Positions 52,035 through 59,376 of a stretch of 64,000 nt of DNA are shown in pieces. Numbering within the stretch: the first letter of the stretch is position 1; each line of letters begins with the position of its first letter. The DNA comes from Chthoniobacteraceae bacterium (GTDB taxonomy: Bacteria; Verrucomicrobiota; Verrucomicrobiia; Chthoniobacterales; Chthoniobacteraceae), in the NCBI GenBank assembly GCA_947449735.1, contig CANFTB010000003.1:62001-126000 (forward strand), written 5' to 3'. The position numbers were made by a program, and so were the translations under genes. The notes under the pieces are model-generated. The model ran no database searches. It saw only the letters and a list, made by a program, of their open reading frames with translations, and was not told where the DNA came from.

Positions 52035-55000
52035 ATGAAGCCTCCAGCCAAAACACCCGACTCCAAACGCAGGGGCCATCCCGCCGCGCAAATCCTCGCC
52101 CTGCTCGTCTTGGCCTGCCACCCCGCCGCGGCGCAATCTCCGGCCGACACGGCAACCATCCGAAAGCCGCCCACGGCCCGGGTGGACACCGAGCTGTTCC
52201 GGCAGTCGAACCTGGCCGCCTGGTGCATTGTTCCCTTCGACAAAGCCAAGCGCACCCCGGAACAACGCGCGGCAATGCTTGAGGAACTCGCCATACGCCA
52301 GTTCGTGTACGACTACAGGGCCGAACACATCCCCCAGTGGGACGAGGAAATGGAGGCTCTCAAACGCCACAGCATCAATCTCCTCGGTTGGTGGTTTCCC
52401 GGCTCGCTCAGTCCGGACGCCACGAAGGCCCTAGAACTGTTCCGCCGCCACAATTTCAAGCCCCAGCTCTGGGTCTCCGGGGGCGGCGGTTCCATCTCCG
52501 GTGTTCCGCCCGAAGAACAGACCCGCCGGGTTGCCGCCGAGGTCCGGCGCCTCACACCCATCGCCGAAGCAGCCAAAGCGGACGGCCTCACCGTCGGCCT
52601 CTACAACCACGGGTCGTGGTTCGGAGAACCCGACAACCAGATTGAAATCATCAAATCCCTCCGCGAAGCCGGCGTCACCAACGTGGGCATCGTCTACAAC
52701 CAGCACCACGGGCACGGGCAAGTTGCGGGCTTCAAAGACCTCCTGCAAAGGATGCTCCCCCATTTAATTTGCCTCAACCTCAACGGCATGGACCCGGGCG
52801 GCGACACCGTGGGAAGGAAAATACTCCCCCTCGCCACCGGTTCGCAGGACCTGCCGTTGCTCAAGATCATCGCGGAAAGCGGCTACAAGGGGCCCATCGG
52901 CATCCTCAACCACACCGGCGAAGACGCCGCCGGCCGGCTCCAGGACAACCTCGACGGCCTGCGCTGGCTGCTCCCCCAACTCAGGGGCGAACCCGCAACA
53001 GCCAAACCCGTCCCCCGCACCGCCGTTCCGCAGAGCGCCAAACCCCAGTCCGCCGCCTCCCAGTCCAAGGCCTCCGCCACCGCCGCTGCTTCGGGCGTCC
53101 CATCACTTTCGCCGGCTTTCGGCAAAGCGCTTCAAGGGGCCATGCGGCTCGAGGGAAAAACCGCTTACCGGACGCTCCCGTTAACCGTGGAATGCCGCGC
53201 AAAAATCGACAGCAAAGACCACTTCAACATCCTGGTCGCCTCCGACCCCAAGGCGTCTGCCGACCACTGGGAGCTTTACACTTATGCAAAGACCGGCGGC
53301 CTGAGCCTGTACCTCCCGGGACGCGGAGGCGAAGTCGCCAGCGGCGTCAACATCTGCGACGGAAAATGGCACACCGTTGCGGCGGTCATCGAACCGAACC
53401 GCGCACGGCTTTACGTGGACGGCGCACTGGTCAAGGACGTGCCGTTGCGCGAGCGGTCCGGCAACCCCGTCCCCGGGGCGCTCGCGCTGGGTTCACTTGC
53501 CGAAGGCAACCTGCGCTGCGACGGGATCATCGACGACGTGCGCCTTTCGAGCGGGGCCCGGGAAATCGGCGCCCCCGCCGCGGGCCCTTTGCAAAAGGAT
53601 GCGCAGACCCTCGAGCTTTGGAGTTTTGACGACCTTCCGACGCCCGACCCCGATACGGCGCCGGCCGCGCCGGCCAAGACAACGCAGACCGGCCAGAGTT
53701 CAGGCGCCGCAGCTGCAAGCGCGAACCCCGACCGCAAGTCCCTTCCCGCCGAGTTTGTTATCCCGGCCGCCGCGCCGGAAAGCCTCACAGCCGCCAACGG
53801 CTGGCCTCGTTCCGGCAGCGGGGCGGACTGGGAGCGCTCCCTCGGCGGCCCCACCTCCAACCGCTTCTCAGAGCTCACGCAGATCACCCCCGCCAATGTT
53901 GCAAATCTGGAGCCCGCGTGGACCTATCGGAGCGGCGACGGCGGTGGCAATATCCAGTGCAATCCCATCATCGTGGCGGGCACCCTGTTCACCCCCACCC
54001 CGGGCAAACACATCGTGGCAGTCAACGCGGCCACCGGCGAGGAACGCTGGCGCTTTTCCCCCGGAACACTGCTCGGCAAGGAGTCCAGCAACCCCGCGCG
54101 GCGCGGCCTCCTTTACTGGAAGGGCGATCGTGAAAACAAGCCGCGCCTGCTCTTTGGCGACGGCAAATGGCTGCTCGCGATCGACCCCGACAACGGCCGC
54201 CCTCTGGCGGACTTCGGCGACGGCGGCAAGACCCCCGTCCCCATGGGCACCACCGCCGTGGGCGCGATGCACGGGCACATCTTTGTCCTGCCCGGCTACG
54301 CAGGGGACGTCTACGGGTTCGACGCCCGTAACGGCAAACTGCTGTGGACCTTCAAAACGCGTCCCGAGCCCGGGCAGTACGGGCACGAAACCTGGAGCGA
54401 GATGGAAAGCGGCGCCAACTGCTGGGGTGGCATGGCGCTGGATGAGTCACGCGGCATCGCCTTCGTCAGCCTGGGCTCCCCCAAGCCGAACTTCATCGGA
54501 CTCAAACATCAGGGCGACAACCTTTTTTCCAACTGCATCGTAGCCCTCGACACGCTCACCGGCGAGAGGCTCTGGCATTTTCAGGAGCTCCGGCACGACA
54601 TCTGGGACTGGGACATTCCCGCCCCCCCGAACCTCGTGACCGTCGAACGCCACGGGCGCCGCGTCGACGCCATCGCGCAGGTGACAAAGCTTGGCAATAC
54701 CCTGCTCCTGGACCGGGTGAGCGGCCAGCCGCTCTACGATTTCCGTCTCGTGCGGGTCGACACGCACGGGCTGCCCGGCGACCAAACCGCCCCCTACCAA
54801 CCGGCCCCCCTGCTCCCGCAACCTTTCGCGCGCCAGGCTTACACCAAGGCCGACCTCCCGCTGAACCCCGAAGCCAGGACCCTCCTGCAGCCCATGTTCG
54901 AGCGCGCAAACTCGGGCCCGTTCCCCTCCTTCGACGAGGCGAAGCCCACCATTCTTTTTAACATCCACGGCGGCGCTGAATGGACCGGAGCCGCCGCCGA

Positions 55001-55781
55001 TCCGAAGGGTTTTCTCTACGTCACCTCCAACGAGGTGCCCTGGAGCATCACCTGTTTTCGCGACGACGATCCGCCGCCCGCCGTGCCCGCCAGCGCCGGC
55101 GAGGAAGTCTACAAAACAAACTGCGCCGTCTGCCACGGCCCCGACCGCATGGGCATCAGCCACGCCCCGCCGATGCGCGGCCTCAGGCACCGCGTGGGGG
55201 AACCGGAGATCCGCGCCCTGCTAAAGACCGGCCGCGCCACGATGCCGCCGATGGCGCATCTTCCAGAAGAACAGGTCCGCGTGCTGCTCGACTTTTTACT
55301 GTGCCGCGACCGCGGCGATGCGAAGGCGCTCCCGCAAAAATCCAACGCGTGGACCTTCTCTGGCTTTAAACGGATCCTCGATGCGAAGGAATATCCGGCC
55401 TGCACGCCACCCTGGGGCACCCTGAACTGCATCAACCTGAACACGGGAAAAATCGCATGGAGCGTGCCCCTTGGAGAATATCCCGAGTTGAAAGCCGAGG
55501 GCATGGCCAAGACGGGGCAGGAAAACTTCGGCGGCGCCATGGTGACCTCCACCGGTCTGGTCTTCGCCAGCGGAACGCGGGACAAAAAGATTCGCGCCTT
55601 CGACGCCGCTTCCGGTGCCGAGCTCTGGAGCAGGGACCTACCCCTCCACGGCACGGCCCCGCCCGCTTGCTACGAGGCCGGGGGACGCCAATTTATTCTC
55701 CAACCAGCCACGGGCGGTGGAAAACTCGGAGGCGCCGCCGGCGACACCTGGGTCGCTTTCGCGCTTCCCAAGAAGTCCTGA
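52035..55781 (+). CDS. Secreted fusion: sugar-isomerase-like TIM barrel, LamG-like domain and PQQ-type quinoprotein dehydrogenase with a cytochrome c domain
   Basis: 1248 residues with a signal peptide (about 13-34). Residues 55-318 look like a xylose-isomerase/AP-endonuclease TIM barrel (SINLLGWWFPGS, DGLTVGLYNHGSWFGE, GIVYNQHHGHGQ, GPIGILNHTGED). After an Ala/Ser/Pro linker, residues 357-535 are a LamG-like sandwich (ICDGKWHTVAAVIEPNRARL, IIDDVRLSSGAREI). From about 590 there is a quinoprotein propeller (TQITPANVANLEPAWTYRSG, TGEERWRFSPGTLLG, VALDTLTGERLWHFQELRHD). Inserted in its last part is a heme site C1030-A-V-C-H. Secreted membrane-glucose-dehydrogenase-like enzymes have this propeller plus cytochrome arrangement; the barrel and LamG parts are extra. 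The substrate is unknown. A copy of the interspersed repeat flanks each side. Confidence 0.88.
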   Translation: MKPPAKTPDSKRRGHPAAQILALLVLACHPAAAQSPADTATIRKPPTARVDTELFRQSNLAAWCIVPFDKAKRTPEQRAAMLEELAIRQFVYDYRAEHIPQWDEEMEALKRHSINLLGWWFPGSLSPDATKALELFRRHNFKPQLWVSGGGGSISGVPPEEQTRRVAAEVRRLTPIAEAAKADGLTVGLYNHGSWFGEPDNQIEIIKSLREAGVTNVGIVYNQHHGHGQVAGFKDLLQRMLPHLICLNLNGMDPGGDTVGRKILPLATGSQDLPLLKIIAESGYKGPIGILNHTGEDAAGRLQDNLDGLRWLLPQLRGEPATAKPVPRTAVPQSAKPQSAASQSKASATAAASGVPSLSPAFGKALQGAMRLEGKTAYRTLPLTVECRAKIDSKDHFNILVASDPKASADHWELYTYAKTGGLSLYLPGRGGEVASGVNICDGKWHTVAAVIEPNRARLYVDGALVKDVPLRERSGNPVPGALALGSLAEGNLRCDGIIDDVRLSSGAREIGAPAAGPLQKDAQTLELWSFDDLPTPDPDTAPAAPAKTTQTGQSSGAAAASANPDRKSLPAEFVIPAAAPESLTAANGWPRSGSGADWERSLGGPTSNRFSELTQITPANVANLEPAWTYRSGDGGGNIQCNPIIVAGTLFTPTPGKHIVAVNAATGEERWRFSPGTLLGKESSNPARRGLLYWKGDRENKPRLLFGDGKWLLAIDPDNGRPLADFGDGGKTPVPMGTTAVGAMHGHIFVLPGYAGDVYGFDARNGKLLWTFKTRPEPGQYGHETWSEMESGANCWGGMALDESRGIAFVSLGSPKPNFIGLKHQGDNLFSNCIVALDTLTGERLWHFQELRHDIWDWDIPAPPNLVTVERHGRRVDAIAQVTKLGNTLLLDRVSGQPLYDFRLVRVDTHGLPGDQTAPYQPAPLLPQPFARQAYTKADLPLNPEARTLLQPMFERANSGPFPSFDEAKPTILFNIHGGAEWTGAAADPKGFLYVTSNEVPWSITCFRDDDPPPAVPASAGEEVYKTNCAVCHGPDRMGISHAPPMRGLRHRVGEPEIRALLKTGRATMPPMAHLPEEQVRVLLDFLLCRDRGDAKALPQKSNAWTFSGFKRILDAKEYPACTPPWGTLNCINLNTGKIAWSVPLGEYPELKAEGMAKTGQENFGGAMVTSTGLVFASGTRDKKIRAFDAASGAELWSRDLPLHGTAPPACYEAGGRQFILQPATGGGKLGGAAGDTWVAFALPKKS

Positions 55782-55795
55782 GGCCGGAAACAGAA

Positions 55796-55898
55796 GTTCA
55801 CGCGGAGGCACGGAGGCGCGGAGAAATGCTGAGTGTAAACATCTTTAAATCATGTTTTTATATGTTTCTTCTCCGCGCCCGCCGCGGCTCCGCGTGAG
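55796..55898. repeat. Interspersed inverted-repeat element, copy 5
   Basis: GTTCACGCGGAGGCACGGAG and GCCGCGGCTCCGCGTGAG flank an AT-rich centre. It is the closest match to the 12.3 kb copy, including the AGAAGTTCACGCGG left border. It lies just after the stop of the quinoprotein fusion. Confidence 0.85.
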
Positions 55899-55926
55899 AA
55901 CCTTTTTTCCCAGCCGGGGCTGCGAA

Positions 55927-55955
55927 TAGACCCGCTGCCCCTCTGCTGCTAGGCT
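55927..55955 (+). promoter_or_regulatory. Candidate leaderless promoter of the DUF5069 gene
   Basis: TAGACC (55927-55932), a 17-nt spacer and TAGGCT (55950-55955) are followed 6 nt later by the ATG at 55962. Both boxes match consensus at four positions. No ribosome-binding site is present. Confidence 0.4.
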
Positions 55956-55961
55956 TCAGCC

Positions 55962-56486
55962 ATGTCTGAAGACGCCTGGATCCAAACATTCCGCGATGTA
56001 CACGCCAGAGGCCTGGCCGCCCTGGCTGCCCGCCGCCATTCCCCGTCGACGCTCTTCCCTCCCGGGGATGTGGAGTTTCTGGCCTCCATCGGCTGTTCCC
56101 CACAAGAGCTGTTCGACTTCATCGAAGACCTGCAGGACTACGGAGAACCCAATCTGGAAACCGCCCTCGCCGTTCAGGCGATCCGCCGGGACTACTTTTT
56201 AAACGTTCAAGGAGGCAAGCCCTCCGGCCGCAAGGTGCCCATGAGCGAACTGCCTCCAAAGTCGGAAGCCGTCGACGGCATCTCGTGGCTCCCTCGGCTC
56301 ATCGCGAAGGCGCGGCTCAAACTGCGGGGAGAAATGCCGGACGACCTCATGTACGGCTGCGGCGGAGACCGTCCGTTTTTGAAGCGCATGCGCTCCTCCC
56401 TGCCCGAGTTCCTGACACTGGTCTGGGAATGCGGTGACGACGACCGGCGCATCATCGAGACGCTCAAACGCGGCGCCGGTTTGTAA
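55962..56486 (+). CDS. DUF5069 domain protein
   Basis: 174 residues, soluble. The diagnostic block is WLPRLIAKARLKLRGEMPDD followed by LMYGCGGDRPFLKR; CSPQELFDFIEDLQDYGEPN is also family-like. DUF5069 proteins occur widely in Verrucomicrobia and Planctomycetes and have no known function. The gene is monocistronic, between the repeat at 55796 and a convergent operon. Confidence 0.85.
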   Translation: MSEDAWIQTFRDVHARGLAALAARRHSPSTLFPPGDVEFLASIGCSPQELFDFIEDLQDYGEPNLETALAVQAIRRDYFLNVQGGKPSGRKVPMSELPPKSEAVDGISWLPRLIAKARLKLRGEMPDDLMYGCGGDRPFLKRMRSSLPEFLTLVWECGDDDRRIIETLKRGAGL

Positions 56487-56515
56487 AACCTCAAGGCTCG
56501 CGGCGGCGGGCCCGT

Positions 56516-57334
56516 TCAGGCGCGCCAGCCGCCCAGCACCGCCGCAATCGTCCGCGCGGCGTACACAGTCGGGCGCACGTCCCCCGCGTCTTCAACCCTT
56601 AGGATGTGCGCACCCGAGAGGACTGCCTGCACCACGCACGCCACAAGCGTCGCGCCCCGTGACGTCGGCCCTGGCGTTCCAAAGCCCCCACCCAGAACCC
56701 CCTCCGCCAGCCTCCGGCCCGAAACCGACACACACCACGGCCGCCCCAGCCTTTCCATCAACTCACGTCGAAAGCCCCCCCCAGGGACCCCGCCGGGAGC
56801 GTCGCCTGCATCCAGCAGCACGGCATCGCGGGAAAGCCCCGCCCTTGCGACTAGCGACATGCTTTCCTCGAAAAAGACCTCTGCCGAACGTGTAAACGCC
56901 GCCCTGGAACCAGTAGCAGCCTCTCCCTCGGCGCCTTCGAACACATGCGCGAGCAACAACGCAGCGCCGGTGTCCGCACACACGCGGGCGGCAGCCTCCA
57001 CACCCAAAACACCCCCGCCGCAAAGCATGTTCCCGCCGGCCTCAAGCGCCAACCGCGCGGCGGACTCACAGGCCGTCCGGATCACCACGGGCAACGCCAG
57101 CCCCTCGCCCGAACAGCGCTCCAAAAACGCGCACAATCCCGCCGCCTCCTCCGCTTCTCCAGCCGCCCCCCCGCCGCACCACTCCACCCAGTCCGCCCCG
57201 TCCGCAACCATCTGCCGCGCCTGCGCGATCCGCCCGTCCACGCCTCCGTCCGCACCATTCAACCGCGGCAGCACCCCCACGACAACCGGGTGCCGGGGAA
57301 ATTCAATCCCGCCGCCGCGCATCCGTAAAATCAT
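56516..57334 (-). CDS. Dihydropteroate-synthase-like protein with degenerate active site
   Basis: 272 residues. The order of segments matches DHPS: HPVVVGVLPRLNGADGGVDG (for the NVTPDSFSDGG loop), ADGADWVEWCGGGAAG (for GGESTRPG), LLLAHVFEG (for the MH strand), FFEESMSLVARAGLSRDAVL with LDAGDAPGG (for DPGFGFGK), VSVSGRRLAEGV (for the SRKS loop) and PTSRGATLVACVVQAVLSGA with HILRVEDAGDV (for RVHDV). All conserved catalytic and pterin-binding residues that I can place are substituted. It overlaps the upstream PHP gene by ATGA, so translation is coupled. A canonical folP may lie elsewhere. The match was read by eye, not computed. Confidence 0.65.
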   Translation of the reverse strand: MILRMRGGGIEFPRHPVVVGVLPRLNGADGGVDGRIAQARQMVADGADWVEWCGGGAAGEAEEAAGLCAFLERCSGEGLALPVVIRTACESAARLALEAGGNMLCGGGVLGVEAAARVCADTGAALLLAHVFEGAEGEAATGSRAAFTRSAEVFFEESMSLVARAGLSRDAVLLDAGDAPGGVPGGGFRRELMERLGRPWCVSVSGRRLAEGVLGGGFGTPGPTSRGATLVACVVQAVLSGAHILRVEDAGDVRPTVYAARTIAAVLGGWRA

Positions 57335-58164
57335 ACGCCCGCCGTTCCCGAACCGGACTCCGGAAGCGGAACGCTTTGACGCCGGCGCCTCTCAAACCGC
57401 ACCACCTCCCGGTAGCCCGCCTCCCGCAGCATCGCCACCGCCTCGGCGTATCCGGCGCCGAGTTCCGCCGGATCATGCGCATCCGAATTAATCAGCACCG
57501 GCACCCCGGCCTCCCGGGCCAGTTCCACAAACCCGCGGGCCGGATACAGCGCCCTGCAATCCTTGCGCAATCCGGCGGTGTTCACCTCATACGCGATCCC
57601 GGTGTCCACCAAGGCCTGAATGGCGGGTTCGTAAAAGCGCCTCAAATCGCCCGCGGGCACAAATCCGAACTTCTTCGGCAGGTCCGGATGCCCCACGAAA
57701 TCAAACCAGCCCGAACGGATACAGGCCTCGTACTGCTTCCAGTAAAGGCTCCAGATCTCTTCGGGATCCGCCTCGCGATACCGGCTCAGGTACTTGGGAT
57801 TGTCGACCTCCATCCCGCCGGGAAGGTAGTGGACGCTGCCGATCCAAAAATCCCATTCGGCAAGCCCGCGCAGTTCCTCCCACCAGGCCTCCGCCCCGTC
57901 CAGGTAGTCCATTTCGAGGCCCAGCCTCACCGGCAGCTTCGGAAACCGGCAGCGCACGAGCTCCACCTCCTCCAGATACCGGGGGAGTTCCTCGCGCAGC
58001 ATGCGCCAGTCGTCGAAGGGTTCCGGCATGGGATTGTGGTCCGCAAAACCCAGTTCCGTGAGACCGAGGGCCACCGCCCTCTCGGCCATCTCCACGGGCC
58101 ACCCCTGCGCATGCCTGCAAAGGGGCGTGTGAACATGGTAATCGGAGAGACCGGCGAGTGACAT
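57331..58164 (-). CDS. PHP-domain phosphatase, histidinol-phosphatase (HisJ/HisK)-like
   Basis: 277 residues from the ATG at 58164, where GGAGGG directly precedes the start; an in-frame GTG at 58188 is the alternative. PHP metal motifs are SDYHVHTPLCRHA (H10, H12), GFADHNPMP, WIGSVHYLPGG, FDFVGHPDL and INSDAHDP. This family hydrolyses L-histidinol phosphate in histidine biosynthesis; some members act on other phosphates. No other his genes are present. Its stop overlaps the start of the DHPS-like gene. Confidence 0.85.
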   Translation of the reverse strand: MSLAGLSDYHVHTPLCRHAQGWPVEMAERAVALGLTELGFADHNPMPEPFDDWRMLREELPRYLEEVELVRCRFPKLPVRLGLEMDYLDGAEAWWEELRGLAEWDFWIGSVHYLPGGMEVDNPKYLSRYREADPEEIWSLYWKQYEACIRSGWFDFVGHPDLPKKFGFVPAGDLRRFYEPAIQALVDTGIAYEVNTAGLRKDCRALYPARGFVELAREAGVPVLINSDAHDPAELGAGYAEAVAMLREAGYREVVRFERRRRQSVPLPESGSGTAGV

Positions 58165-58271
58165 CCCTCCGTTGTAGGCGAACCGCACGAAGAATGGGAG
58201 AGGTGAAAACGCCCCGATTCCAAACTGCCGCCCTGCCGAAAGGCCCTCCCCCGGGCCGGTGCATCCCTTTC

Positions 58272-58301
58272 TTGTACCGAACCGGCCTTTTCGCCGACAC
58301 T
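58272..58301 (+). promoter_or_regulatory. Candidate leaderless promoter of trpS
   Basis: TTGTAC (58272-58277), an 18-nt spacer and GACACT (58296-58301) are followed 6 nt later by the ATG at 58308. The -10 is weak (three matches). No ribosome-binding site is seen. Confidence 0.3.
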
Positions 58302-58307
58302 CCCTAG

Positions 58308-59279
58308 ATGGCAGCGCCCCGCATTCTCTCAGGCATCAAACCCACAGGCCGCCCGCACTTGGGCAATTACTTCGGCATGATGCGCCCCGGCATCGAATGG
58401 CAGGAGCGCGGCGAAGCCTTCTACTTCATCGCCGACTACCACGCCCTGACCACCGTCCACGACCCAGCCGCGCTCCGCGAATACACCCGCAGCGTGGCGC
58501 TCGACTTCCTCGCGTGCGGCCTCGACCCGAAGAAGGCCGTGCTTTTCCGTCAGAGCGATGTGCCCGAAGTTACGGAACTCGCCTGGCTGCTCACCTGCCT
58601 CACCCCGATGCCGATGCTGGAAAACTGCCACGCCTACAAGGACCACGTGGCCAAAGGCAAGGTCCCCTCCCACGGCCTCTTCGCCTACCCAGTCCTCATG
58701 GCAGCCGACATCCTGCTCTACAACAGCAACGTCGTGCCGGTCGGCCGCGACCAAAAGCAGCACGTGGAAGTCACCCGCGACCTCGCCGAAAAGGCCAACC
58801 GCGTCTTCGGAGAAGTGTTCACCGTGCCAGAGGCCAGCATCGTTGCGGAGGTCGCCACCGTGGTCGGGCTGGACGGACAGAAGATGAGCAAGAGTTACAA
58901 CAACACCATCGGCCTCTTTGAAGAGGAAAAGGTGCTGCGCAAAAAAGTCATGAGCATCGTCACCGACTCCGCCCCTGTGGAGGCCCCCAAGGATCCCGCC
59001 AATTCAGCAATCGTCGCACTCTACAGGCTCTGCGCCGAACCGGACGCCGTGGCGTTGATGGAGGACCAGTTCCGCGCCGGCGGGATCGGCTACGGCGATT
59101 TTAAAAAACGCCTCTTCGAAGCCCTCTGGGACCGCTTCGCACCGTTCCGCGCAAAGCGGGCGGAACTCTCGGCCGACCCCGCCACGCTCGACGCCATTCT
59201 GGAAGACGGCGCCAGGCGCGCCCGGGCCGTCGCCCTGCCCACCATGGACCGCGTCCGAAAAGCGTTCGGGCTGAAATAG
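58308..59279 (+). CDS. trpS: Tryptophanyl-tRNA synthetase
   Basis: 323 residues, the bacterial TrpRS length. It charges tRNA-Trp. The class I signatures are SGIKPTGRPHLGNYFG (HIGH-like, HLGN) and GQKMSKSYNN (KMSKS). MAADILLYNSNVVPVGRDQK and HVEVTRDLAEKANRVFG are the tryptophan and ATP site segments. It is followed 97 nt later by rnr. Confidence 0.97.
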   Translation: MAAPRILSGIKPTGRPHLGNYFGMMRPGIEWQERGEAFYFIADYHALTTVHDPAALREYTRSVALDFLACGLDPKKAVLFRQSDVPEVTELAWLLTCLTPMPMLENCHAYKDHVAKGKVPSHGLFAYPVLMAADILLYNSNVVPVGRDQKQHVEVTRDLAEKANRVFGEVFTVPEASIVAEVATVVGLDGQKMSKSYNNTIGLFEEEKVLRKKVMSIVTDSAPVEAPKDPANSAIVALYRLCAEPDAVALMEDQFRAGGIGYGDFKKRLFEALWDRFAPFRAKRAELSADPATLDAILEDGARRARAVALPTMDRVRKAFGLK

Positions 59280-59376
59280 CGCCCCGGCCCACGGCACTCC
59301 CGAGGCGCTGCAGCGGTTTTAACGCAGACTTTTTCTCAAACAAGACCGCCCCCCCAGAACCCTAGAACGAAGGCCG

